Shown: positions 10,601 through 19,870 of the stretch, one piece after another | Numbering within the stretch: the stretch's first letter is position 1 | Layout of the letters: each line of letters opens with the position of its first letter | NCBI GenBank assembly: GCA_963678705.1 | Contig: OY783207.1 | Coordinates: 1,984,001 to 2,048,000 of the forward strand | Length of the DNA stretch: 64,000 bases | Reading direction: 5' to 3' | Source of the DNA: Panorpa germanica | Taxonomy: Eukaryota > Arthropoda > Insecta > Mecoptera > Panorpidae | Program-made: the position numbers and the translations under genes | Notes under the pieces: generated by a model | The model's input: only the letters and a program-made list of their open reading frames with translations | The model's database searches: none | What the model was told of the DNA's origin: nothing

Positions 10601-11387
10601 TACAGATCAGCAGTACAAATACAAACTTAACAACATCACAAATTCTTATAATACAGAAATAACAGCAATTATGAAATTACTAGAAATAATACAAAAAACT
10701 GACAATAAAAATATATTAATCTTCACAGATTCTCGTAGTGTTTGTGTATCTTTAAATAACAATAAATTCAAAAACAATAATAATAACAAAATATGTTCAA
10801 TTAAAGAATATCTTTTAAAAATGGAAAAAAATGATATCAATGTTAAACTTATTTGGATTCCTGGACATGTAGGCATAAAAGGAAACGAAATGGCTGACAA
10901 ACTGGCCAAAGAAGCTTGTGTAGATGGGGAAATAATTGAAATAAATTGGTCAATAAATGATTCCAAAAAAATAATTAAAGAAAATTGTATGGCAGAATGG
11001 CAGAATATATATAATGAGAAAAGTCAAAGTACTGGAAAAAATTTTTTTGCAGCGAATCAAAAAATTCCAACAACCACATGGTTTAATAAAAATCATTCAC
11101 GGAGATATATTTCAACAAATTGTCGAATGAAATCTGGGCATTCTAGATGTCCAGCTCATCTATACAAAATAAATATAAAAGACACACCAAATTGTAGATG
11201 TGGAGAAGAAGGGTCTTTGGACCATATAATTCTAGGGTGTCATCTTTTAACATCAAAAATTGATAGACTTTTAAATGATTTATGTAATGTAACACAGTTC
11301 CCAGTCAATATGTCCTGTTTAATGACAAGTGAAGCAACGGCGGAAATATTAACAAACTTTGTGATAGAAAATAATATAGAAGTGTAA
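7659..11387 (+). CDS. LINE ORF2: endonuclease, reverse transcriptase and RNase H
   Basis: A 1,242-residue polyprotein that nicks target DNA and reverse-transcribes the element RNA at the nick. The N-terminal exonuclease/endonuclease/phosphatase domain (about 1-230) shows the QWNCRG start, SETF, the GDFNA motif with Asp139, and SDHYPI. The reverse transcriptase (about 480-750) shows FRPITLL, FRKTRST, FIDIEAAYD, GIPQGSILSPLLF and the catalytic YADD box with Asp669/Asp670. The RNase H domain (about 957-1090) shows FTDGS (Asp963), an EITA Glu, FTDSRS and IPGHVGIKGNEMAD. A Cys/His motif CRCGEEGSLDHIILGC closes the protein, as in other I/Jockey elements. All catalytic residues I can check are present and there is no frameshift. 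The start is the first ATG after an A-rich leader; how ORF2 is translated after a 204-nt gap is not visible in the sequence. Confidence 0.93.
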   Translation: MINFIQWNCRGVRYIKEELQHMLQKHNIHICILSETFLTKNINFNIKGYFIEREDRIQNTNYNPHGGVAILIHKAIKYKRVMLNNPFNSVEIVGIILTHNETDVICILSIYAKPNHKLSNSNWSQIKQQIDVPVILAGDFNATNLAWDINCPGSQYEGNELLDFIENENLNIINDDKPTRVSNLSTRDSILDLTLVSMTLTQQITSWQVLADSLGSDHYPIFFCLNDYNKDRYRTSEYLTRRNFRKADWEKYSLEIESRISNLSTNGITSNPQDVENKYNQFRDVINNSADIHIPSTRLYNITPNKIKPSWWDTECNKMIAQRKLALTIFNKNMTMANYLNYKKHQAKTRRYFRARKKIEWQNFCENLNPNTTTNIVWNNIRKINNKSYSTKRISDNENLIEEFIKKKFPQNNNLNITTTTIVKDNFLDNNINKNEVNFALNHNKNSSTGFDRINYKMIQNLPDNAINHLTQIYNLSLNTADIPLDWKKHIVVPILKTGKDPNKEESFRPITLLSCMGKTMESIIKNRLEWYLEHHKRLPELQFAFRKTRSTQHNLNILNIDIQRTYSKNHYMIAAFIDIEAAYDNVNLKILKEKVENIGISSKISNWIINYFQNREITVRYNNKLTGPILCNHGIPQGSILSPLLFNIYTEKLTTLSDNNTTVLMYADDMVIYSMGHTQDIAQNRLQSKLRKLDILLKEIKLNISSEKSKIVIFTRHRINCSPKITIRNKNITVSSNTKFLGIFFDTKSTWAKEIAHIINKCQKGLNLMRCIAGYKWGAHPTTLIKIYKAIVRPHIDYASTMICTANNSRLKKIEIIQNKCLRIILGAMVSTPIQILNYQTNIPPVNIRIQQISDSFFCKNRHNSCGPLNTRLSKLYVLYNKPYWTTHKKPALLTSFDRYNNLNLEVHNIIPFFKFPLEISMTTIHTEINLFKKNDSKEITYQKYMEYITKDDINWSIWFTDGSFEKNSKTGGIGIFNYNTDQQYKYKLNNITNSYNTEITAIMKLLEIIQKTDNKNILIFTDSRSVCVSLNNNKFKNNNNNKICSIKEYLLKMEKNDINVKLIWIPGHVGIKGNEMADKLAKEACVDGEIIEINWSINDSKKIIKENCMAEWQNIYNEKSQSTGKNFFAANQKIPTTTWFNKNHSRRYISTNCRMKSGHSRCPAHLYKINIKDTPNCRCGEEGSLDHIILGCHLLTSKIDRLLNDLCNVTQFPVNMSCLMTSEATAEILTNFVIENNIEV

Positions 11388-11574
11388 TTTAAGTTAAAAT
11401 ATTTTATTTAGTATGTATTTAATTTTAAGTTTAATTTTTTAAAAAGAATCAATTTGTTTTGTATTTATTAGAACAATTATAATTTATATGTAAATTTTTA
11501 TATAATTTTACAAATAAAAGCAATGGCAAGAAGGCTGAATAAGCCAAAGCCTAAATAAATAAAAAAAAAAAAAA

Positions 11575-11586
11575 ATAAATAACATA
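11575..11586 (+). repeat. Candidate target-site duplication, right
   Basis: Second copy of ATAAATAACATA, directly after the A-rich tail of the 5819-11574 retrotransposon; see the left copy at 5807-5818. Confidence 0.6.
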
Positions 11587-11898
11587 GTACTGGTACTGTA
11601 GAGAGGAGCGAAGGGAGAGGGGGATAAGAGTTCTCATTACATAAAATTTATGGCAAAGAATAAATTATTAGTTACTTTTAATTGTGTAATTAACTAAACG
11701 TATAGTTTAATTATATCCTTTCTTATAATTTTAGGTTTACCTTTTACTCTGGTTGTGAGTTAGCTCTAGGTACACAAAAGTATTACTTGGCGCCTCACCA
11801 ATATTCCGCTAGTCAAAATAGACGACGAACACTAACGTCAGCGAACGACTATTCTCGAAAACCACCGTCTCTTTCGCACGTTAAGCAGTTGGATCTTT

Positions 11899-12730
11899 TT
11901 TTTTATATATAGTTTCTCGGGTTTCCTAGGCACGTAGCCTTTTATCGCCCCTAATATTGTTCTGCTTCTTCTTATACGTTATATCCAGACAACAAGAATG
12001 ATCTATTCATGGCTACTGCTGTTATAAATTTCGGTTTCTCAATCAAAAAGGCGGTGTTAACAGGAAGCGTCTGCGAAGTCTGTAGCACCGCTCTTTGGAG
12101 TCCATTTCTTGCTATTGCTGTATTTTTACATTGCCACAGAATGTGGTCAGGATCTGCCCCCTCTTCACTACATTCGCATTTAGAGTTTGGAATGATTTTG
12201 TTTCTTTCTAGATGTTTCGGAGCTCCAGTATGATTTATTCTTAGTCTTGAGGTCATTGTTATTAATCTTCTTGGCCATTTTAGTTTGGCAAACCATGGCT
12301 TACGTTTCAGTATTGGTTGTATTTTATAAAATTCTCTACCTTTATCAGAATTATCCCATTTGTCTTGCCAATTTTTCATTTCATTTTTTTCTAATTCTGC
12401 TTTCATATCTGATTTTATAAAATATGAAATGTAGTTATCACAGGAACCAGCTACCTTGGCCTTTTGATCAGGTTTTTCATTTCCCTTTAATTCCCTTATG
12501 TGACGGTATCCAAATTAGGTTAATATTCCGGCCTTTATCTATTTCCCTATTTATTTTTACTATGACATAAGAAATTTTGTTGTCTAATTTTGTATTAATT
12601 CCCTTACTTCTTAACGACTGTATGACTGATAACGAGTCGGATAATATTAAAGTGTTGTCTCTGTCATCAGTTATGATTTGATCCACAGCTAGATCTATGG
12701 CACATAACTCAGCTGTATATATGGATGCTT
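11899..12730 (-). mobile_element. 5'-truncated I-like LINE insertion with perfect 14-bp target duplication
   Basis: A minus-strand insertion bounded by a perfect direct repeat GCAGTTGGATCTTT (11885-11898 and 12731-12744). Its poly-A tail is the poly-T after 11898. The retained part starts inside RNase H (motif TAELCAIDLAVDQI, then ILSDSLSV and LIWIPSHKGIKG) and runs to the polyprotein C-terminus (CECSEEGADPDHILWQCKNT). One extra A in the run near 12479 shifts the frame between the RNase H segment (minus ORF ending at 12477) and the tail (12406-11972); otherwise the reading is continuous. The same 3' end, slightly diverged, forms the 4469-4942 insertion. Truncation rules out autonomy. Confidence 0.88.
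11972..12730 (-). pseudogene. LINE ORF2 fragment: RNase H and C-terminal zinc motif, one frameshift
   Basis: The coding remnant of the truncated LINE. The upstream segment (12730-12477) carries the RNase H Glu, the second Asp (ILSDS) and the His motif (IPSHKG). A one-base insertion near 12479 then introduces a stop, and the frame continues in the segment ending at 11972. The C-terminal segment contains the Cys/His motif CECSEEGADPDHILWQC also seen, with substitutions, in the intact retrotransposon at 5819-11574, so the two families are related but distinct. Confidence 0.8.
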
Positions 12731-12744
12731 GCAGTTGGATCTTT

Positions 12745-14663
12745 ATGATATATATCTGTTTATCTATTTTAGTGTCTTTATAAAATAGTGTTCATAGACC
12801 GAAAGATATATGACCCACAAAGCGAATCCTATTCATTTATATACAGTTCAAACGCCGATAACTATAACTTACAATAAATCCCAACCCCATAGGCAACAGT
12901 TTATTGGTAAAATGAGTAAAATGAGCCTTGGCAACGTTTTTAAATCATCTCCGGGACTCGGGACACACTTTAGATAAGTTGTAAGCAACTTCGATAGAAA
13001 TATATTTCACGATTCATATCAAACGAGATTTAACGTCTATAAAAAAATAATAAGTTAACAAAAGCAGCGATTCTATAGCAGCCTCTAATATTCTATTGAC
13101 ATAATCTCTGATCTATGACCAACAACTTATGAAATATTTGTAAACTTATTCGTTTTCTAAACCTATAAAAGAGTGATATTGCTGGCCATTTTATAGCAGT
13201 CTTGTGGAAAAATGATAAGGCTAACATAATATTGATATATTTTTCATGAAAATGTTTGACTTCTATTGAATTCATCCTATGACCTTAAATAATCTTTTTA
13301 TAACAAATACTGGATTATATTAAACCCGGAATTATTTTCTCATAAATATTATTGAATTGGTACGATATGTATCTGGTCCTAATTCCATATGAATGAAGAT
13401 ACTCACGTTTTATAAGTCACAAATTTATTTTATTTATTATTGTCATGTATGGCATATAGATGGTGCCACTATTGGCAAATCATAGTACCAACAATCCGAC
13501 CATTAGTAGACAAAAATTTTGTAATTTTTAAAACTATGGAAAAATCTGAATTTCTTGTTTCTTGAAATTAGGTTTACGGATTGAAGTGAACAAATATTGC
13601 TTTTAATATTCAAGAACAATATTATTATGATTGTGCAAGTATTGTCAGTAAATATGCGAAGAAAACATGTTTGGAAAAAAACAGAAAAGTTGCTGAGCCG
13701 TCGTAATGGAATATTTCTTTTTATCTCTATTATGGGGCAGCAACCCCACCTGCCCTCCCTTAAATCAGGGCCTGGTGACCAGTATCTTATTATTTTGTAT
13801 ATTGATACAGATTTAGATACAAATCCAGAGTACCAGTTACGTTTTTAAATAAGAAGAGGAGTTGATAGAGTAAATGAATTCACTCAAATTTAATCAAGTT
13901 AAAAAACATTTAAAAATAAATTCGTTCAGTTGACAAAAAATCAAACCAAACAATGACCATCCCAAACAACTGTAACGTATCGTGAATCGTCCTACTACAC
14001 AGAAAAAAGGTTTCAACACAAACATAAGGGTATTTTAGAGATCACTTCCGATCCGTTTTTGTCTCCATCCGGTTTATCAGTAAATTCATTTATAGCTTCC
14101 GTACGGGGGACGGGGATGGGGGTGGACAACTTCCTAAATGGGAAATCCATTTAGGAAGCACTGTCTAGTTCAACATGATATTTTTTTCACACAATCACCA
14201 TCGACTAGTCATTGCCCGCAAAGTGTTTTTTGCAACATGTTATACAACGACTATTGAAATTTGTTTATTGTTGTTGGTATGTGTATGAAATGAAAACAGG
14301 TCAAATAAAAAGTCGAAAACATGTACTTTACAGGGTGGAGCTTTATTAGCGGACCGGACCACCGCTAACTACCGGTCGGACAGTCATTAATCATATCAAG
14401 ATTGATTACGTTTCGGTGCTGGGTTATAAAGTGTCGTATGTGGCTCATTAACTCTAAATAACAAGAGAAAAACCACGTATCACGATGACGTCATTTAAAG
14501 AAAACATTTTGATGTAAAATACGCGAATTCATCATCATTACTTCACTAATTATATAGGTAAATGAAAATCAACGCCACTATTACTTCATATTTTAGACAC
14601 TTTTAGGCCTGACGCACACTGCAAGCGTATTTAAGCGAATTTTGACAGGACGTTAAATTTAAA
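12745..14663. other. Gene-free stretch, nothing coding recognised
   Basis: AT-rich, non-coding in appearance. A segment at about 13450-13520 (with ATAGATGGTGCCAC and TCCGACCATTAGT) is partly similar to about 17665-17775, suggesting another old dispersed repeat. A GC-richer inverted stretch lies at about 14350-14385. No gene is supported. Confidence 0.45.
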
Positions 14664-14983
14664 TACATACAATCAAAATGCAAATATAAAATAGTAAATA
14701 CCTATTTTCTATTTAGTATTTAAATATCTTTTAAGAGTACAGAATTTTATATTTTATTTCAAAACTTTTACAAACCTATTTCCTATTTGGAAAATACAAA
14801 ATACTTTTTTCATATTCACATTTGCAATCAGTAAATATTATTTTATGAATATAATCTTAAAACCCCACCAACATTAGTACCATCTATGATTTAAAAGTAT
14901 CTGAATAATTGTGTTAATAATTCTTATTTAAAATGATAGATGTGTCTATTATTTTATTATCCTTCCTGTTACCCCCACCATAA
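14664..14983 (+). mobile_element. Truncated copy of the non-autonomous hAT element of 38395
   Basis: About 320 bp parallel to the left half of the 38395-39022 element: shared AATAGTAAATACCTATTTTC, a conserved run through AAAATACAAAATACTTTTTTC, and the end TCCTTCCTGTTACCCCCACC. The right third with the terminal repeat is absent, and the left TIR is not recognisable, so this is a dead fragment. Confidence 0.75.
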
Positions 14984-16229
14984 GTTAGAAACTGAACTCT
15001 TTCCTGACAAAAATATCATATGCATTTTTAATATGATGGCAAAATAACTCCAAAATGTTTACTGAAAGACTTTGTCTTCGAGGAACAGCGATTGTGATCT
15101 CTTGCAGATTTTGGAAAGGAAACTATAACTAAAATTGTATGGTGCCGTATGTGAAAATAGACGAATACACAAACATGTGACGGAGATTAGAAAATTGGTT
15201 ATGACAAGTAGAAAGAATATACCTACACAAAACTTTTACTAAAAAACTTTTGGAAGAGAACCACGACCAACTCCAGGACAAAGCAAGTGGAAGAAGACCT
15301 TACGAAGATGTTCTAAAAGTAAACGAAAAGTTCTAAAAGAATCGTGTTCCACGGATAAAATCGTGCGACATCATTAAAATCATTTCGAATATCCTGGAAA
15401 TGTTGAAAGGATACTCGTAATACGTCCTGTTTTTAATATTTATCGTTTATTGATTTCATATAAAAACATTTGACATATAAATGCGAATAAATTTGACATG
15501 AAAAACAGTTTTAAATTTTTTTGAAACACGGCTGCAAAGATTACATCGTGATTATAAACATTCGCTATACATTTGAATGATTTTGTGCTGCCATGCATGT
15601 CACATATAATATTAAAGCGACATAATACAACTGCCACAGTCCGCCCTACGCTACCCAACCTAACCCTTTGACTTTTTAAATATTTTATTTATTTCGGATT
15701 TATATTGATTGATATAATCATTGGTCATGGATTTATAGTTTGTTTTGTTTCGTTTGTTGATTCATGTTGTGTTACATAGAGATTATAAACTGGAATGGCT
15801 GTCAATTTCCGTTCTAATGGACGAATGGACCATAGCGTTCGCTCGCTGTGATGTTTGTACGACATACTGTGAATAACGAGGCACTAATTATTGCACACTG
15901 ATAAACGAAATAGTTCTGTAAATAGGTCATGTTAGTTACGATTATGGTAAATAAAATAGAATCCTGTCTTCTGTTACTGTTTTGTTGTAAACTTAGGAGT
16001 CATCCATAAATTACGTCACACCAATTTCATGATAACATTTACAAAAAAGACAACAGCCATTTTAATAATTTAAAGTTAAGGAAAAAATTGCAAAACTAAA
16101 TCAAACGTTTTTTCTTAAATAGAAAACGGAATACAGTATCAATCGCTATGCAATTCTGTGCTAATCAGAGTATCACTCTATATTACCGCAGCAGAAATAT
16201 TACAATTTTAACAAAAACAATACAATTAA
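14984..16229. other. Gene-free stretch, nothing recognised
   Basis: AT-rich. The ORF at 15440-15658 (-) has no recognisable domain and is not supported as a gene. Confidence 0.45.
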
Positions 16230-16291
16230 TTACATAAACAAATATGTTCAAGTTTTGCTAAATAAAAACAATAACATTTGGATAGTAATAA
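16230..16291 (+). repeat. 62-bp direct repeat, left flank of TIR element copy 1
   Basis: 62 bases ending exactly where the TIR begins at 16292; 57 of them match 16909-16970, which starts exactly after the opposite TIR. The flush boundaries suggest an unusually long target-site duplication. Confidence 0.85.
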
Positions 16292-16908
16292 TGGGCTTGT
16301 GTCCTATGTCTTAATTTCTATAAAACTATACTATATATTGATAAAGTTGGTTACTAGAGCCTCAAATGTTCAATTATTTTTTAATAACTCCTTATATGTT
16401 AAGAGATATTAACAATTAAAAAAGTCATTTTGTCTCTTTAATTATTGAAGGGATTCAACGTTGTACACATTCCAAATGCATGTGACATCACAATCTTTGT
16501 GTAAGGTTACCAACCTTACAGCTAATAAATCTCTGCTATATGTATTTATATATCAAAATATCAAATATTATTTACAGCTATTTCAAGGAACAATAAAATT
16601 TCAATATGCAATATTCAATAAAAACTTATTATTCTTTGACTTGACTTGATTATTTGACTACCAACAGCTACAAAACATTACCACAGCACTGACCTACTCA
16701 ATAAATAACTGACGTTGAAATGCATTTCATGTCATACAAATATGGCTGATCATTTCTAGCGCTAAAACTACAATTCAAACTTTTAATTGCTATATCTCCG
16801 TCAACATTTAGATATTTAATAAAATAGACACGGCAATACACATTTATTAACATCAATTTCAATCAATATTTGAAAAATCGACCACTAAAAAATGAGGACA
16901 CAAGCCCA
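16292..16908 (+). mobile_element. ~600-bp TIR element, copy 1 (62-bp flanking duplication)
   Basis: The element starts TGGGCTTGTGTCCT and ends with its reverse complement (14-bp TIR). Four more copies lie at 24128-24724 (-), 36988-37596 (+), 40797-41416 (-) and 59638-60232 (-). An internal 8-bp hairpin GTAAGGTT/AACCTTAC with a 3-nt loop lies at 16501-16519. Coding capacity is absent, so it is non-autonomous. A 62-bp direct repeat flanks this copy flush with both ends. The parent superfamily is not known to me. Confidence 0.9.
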
Positions 16909-16970
16909 TTACTAAAACAAATATGTTTAAGTTTTGATAAATAAAAACAATGACATTTGGATAGTAATAA
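16909..16970 (+). repeat. 62-bp direct repeat, right flank of TIR element copy 1
   Basis: Partner of 16230-16291, with five substitutions and no gaps. Confidence 0.85.
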
Positions 16971-17980
16971 TTTATAATCAATATCCAGTCTCACAACCAA
17001 ACTCAGTTCATAAATTTACCACTGCCACTGATTCTCGTGGCGCTGAAGTTAGGCAACTCTACAAATAATATTTGACTTGAATTTCCATCAGTTTTTCCGT
17101 TAACATATCATAAATCATAACTTTTATGGTGCACTAAAATATAATTGAATTCAATTTACTCAGAAAGCATTAATCACATACAAGCACAAGCACAAGCACC
17201 ATGGGCCATGGGGCTGTGCCATGGGCTATAGCAGGAAACCATTTCATTTTATTCCACAGTTTCGCTGCGAAATTCAATTCGCTCTGGAAAGCTTTTCCGA
17301 GTATCACCAGCTCATACATGACTAAGGTAGCTGCTGGAATATTAGCGCAGGGAACATGTTTACCATTTCTATGGGTTCTATACGTACGTGTTATTAATCA
17401 ATCAAAAGTCAAATTCCAAATAGCTGTAGTAAAGGATTAAGAAATATTGAATGAACTGCTCACTGTATAATTTAAAATATGAATTATGAATGGAAATGGG
17501 TTCTGCGAGAACTGTGTTCAATTAAAACATTATTAATATTTCAGTTAGGGGTAATTGGTAAACCTAAAGCGACGGCCACACCAGTGACTGTGATATCTAA
17601 TATTTTCCTTAAAAATCTAATTTTTTTAGACCGACTTTCTCGTAACTCAATAAGTTCGAAGGATGATATATAGATGGCGCCACAATCGACAAATCTATAT
17701 GATTTTTAGATAGTATTAACCTTCGAACGCTATGTGTAAAAATTTCATAATATTCCGACCATTAGTTTACAAATTACAGCGGTTTTAGTAACGCTATGTT
17801 CGTATTTTTCAAAACATTGCTTTTTAATGGGATTTTTTTATTATGTACAAATGTTTCCACTGGCTGTTGGTAAATAAATGCACAATTGTTTGCAGACTAG
17901 AACGGACACAGATTTCTCATTTGCATTATCGTAAATGGTATATGAAACTAAGGCTTCAAAAAAAATAAATAAACAAAATA
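16971..17980. other. Gene-free stretch with one unassigned hydrophobic ORF
   Basis: The plus-strand ORF 17201-17440 (starting MGHGAVPW) is hydrophobic and reads without obvious low complexity. A GTACGT donor-like site at about 17382 and an acceptor-like TTAATATTTCAG at about 17543 could frame exons. I do not recognise the protein and cannot show that it is expressed, so no gene is called. Confidence 0.35.
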
Positions 17981-18690
17981 TTCTCTTTTTTTGTAAATCA
18001 TAGCTAAATATTTAGACCTGATCTGTGTTATTCTTTTCTTTATAAACATATAAAACTGCCTGTGTGAATACGTAGTACCGACAAAACATACCGATTTATT
18101 AATCGCACGTCATTTATATAAAATAAATAAACACAACGCTAGCAAATATATAAAGCAAGAAACGCTGAGATAAGGTTACATAAAGAATTATATAGTTTCA
18201 ACCCAGAAAAACCCAACTAATATCAAAAATCAACTTCGAAAAGATAACGACATAAAATATTCCTAATTTAAAACAATAAAATAAATAACATTACATTTGT
18301 GAGAAACCATTAAATTTATTGAGTGACCTTTCTTTTTGTAAATCAGAACCAAATATTAAGCACCTGATCTGTGTTAATCCCTTCTGTAAAAATATATAAA
18401 GCTGTCTGCTTGAATACGTAGTACCGACAAAGCATACCGATGAATTAAGTAATATGTTACTTCGGTTAGGACGTGTGTACCTGTACAAACCTATTCCAAC
18501 GAATGTTGAATATCACACATAATTTATATAAAATACATAAACACAACGCTAGCAAATATATAATGTAAGAAACGTTACATGAAGAATTATATAGCTTCAA
18601 CCCAGAAAAACCCAACTAATATCAAAAATGAACTTATAAATGATAACGACATAAAATATACATAATTTAAACACCAAAATAAATAATATT
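17981..18690 (+). repeat. Tandem duplication of a ~310-360-bp unit
   Basis: Unit 1 (about 17981-18290) and unit 2 (about 18330-18690) share long runs: CCTGATCTGTGTTA, ACGTAGTACCGACAAA, ACACAACGCTAGCAAATATA, and CAACCCAGAAAAACCCAACT. Unit 2 has an extra ~50-60 bp near 18445-18510. A segment at 18296-18330 (TTTGTGAGAAACCATTAAAT) also resembles 19036-19073 in the adjacent palindrome arm, so the duplication history is linked to that structure. Confidence 0.8.
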
Positions 18691-18696
18691 TAGCTA

Positions 18697-19870
18697 TATA
18701 TATTAGACATTCTACTTTTTAATTTCAATTACTAAAGTCAAAAAATCAACACTAAGACCATAAAGTCCACAATTGAAATTAAAATAGGGGGATGTTTAAA
18801 ATAATTTAGCTAAGGGTAGTGTAGTGTAAGGTACACTACCTCTTATATATATATGTATCCAAATTATATAAATAAATATTGCACAATAATTTTTTAAACA
18901 AAGAACTATTGGCCTAGCGTAAGAATAATTAATGTAAATAATAACCAAAATAATTTTTATAAATTCAACAACTTCTAAAAGCAAAGTTTAAAAAAATATT
19001 CACAATTTCCAACACAGACATTAATAATATTAATCTTTAAATTTGTGAAAAATCATTAAATTCATTGATTGACCATAATATAACAATTTTTATCAAGCAC
19101 ATGCAATAAGAAAATTGATAAGACTCACCAATTTCAATCAGCATCATTGTGGTTGGTCCCTCTATGTGTCCAGATTTCAAAATACACTCACAAAAGTCAC
19201 CAAATCCTTTCAACAACTAAAGCACTTTACAAAGTTCTAGAACACTACACTACACTCTTTATTAAATAAACGCGAAAAGTGAATATTTGTTTGCAAGGGC
19301 AACTTTGTTATTTGGTCCAAAATATTCACTGTCTCAAGTAATTGTGCATTAGTTTGTCTATAGTTAACACAAAAACACATTGGTTTATTTTTACACACAA
19401 CTGTTATTTATATTTTGAGGATTTTATATAGCTAAATTTAATGAAATAATATTTTATGGATGATGCAACAGGTAGTTCTTTAAATATATCTATTGGTGTA
19501 TTAAACACGCAAAATTTGCTATCTAATAGAAGAATAATCTCTTATCTGCTAAATAAATCTAGAAGCAACAGTCAGCAAAAAAGGAATAAATAAATTTAGA
19601 AAAATACAAATATTTAAAAATACAGATGAGACTCAAACCTAATATAATATAGACTTGAAATTATACAGAAAATATTAAACTAGAAACTTCTAGATCTATT
19701 CAAGATGATAAAACGATTACAGTTTTACGTTTTCCTAAAGAAAAAGGGGGCCTGCTTAGTGCGCATCTATTTATTCTCTGTCCTTACACAGAAGGACACT
19801 TGCCTAGTTTAGCTATTTACATGCTATTTTATCAAAAATTTTAATTAAATTTAGAGCCATCACAATTTGT
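18697..19870. repeat. Left arm of a ~4-kb imperfect palindrome
   Basis: This arm is the inverted counterpart of about 21510-22645; matched pairs have coordinate sums between about 41349 and 41372, so the centre is near 20.68 kb. Anchors include 19314-19348 (GGTCCAAAATATTCACTGTC) against 22025-22058, and 19759-19770 (GTGCGCATCTAT) against 21597-21608. Identity is uneven, highest around 19130-19480. On the minus strand it holds a Kozak-like ATGATG at 19142-19147 followed by a GTGAGT donor-like site at 19123-19128, mirrored in the other arm. Confidence 0.82.

Larger units (their letters stand above)
5819..11574 (+). mobile_element. Full-length I-clade non-LTR retrotransposon
   Basis: The element has a ~208-bp 5' UTR, a gag-like ORF with three zinc knuckles, a 204-bp inter-ORF gap, a second ORF with apurinic-type endonuclease, reverse transcriptase and RNase H domains, and a 3' UTR ending in an AT-rich A-tail preceded by a small hairpin (AGGCT...AGCCT, about 11532-11552). 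RNase H placed after the RT is characteristic of the I group. Both ORFs are open over their full length and the probable TSD (5807-5818/11575-11586) is perfect, so the insertion is probably young and could be autonomous. It is flanked on both sides by minus-strand fragments of a different, related LINE. Confidence 0.9.

Noticed and set aside
8354..10966. Antisense ORFs in the retrotransposon
   Set aside because: Shadows of ORF2 in opposite frames, with no independent features.
17160..17230. CACAAG hexamer run and repeated CCATGG near 17180-17225 as regulatory sites
   Set aside because: Short simple sequence with no gene context to support a function.
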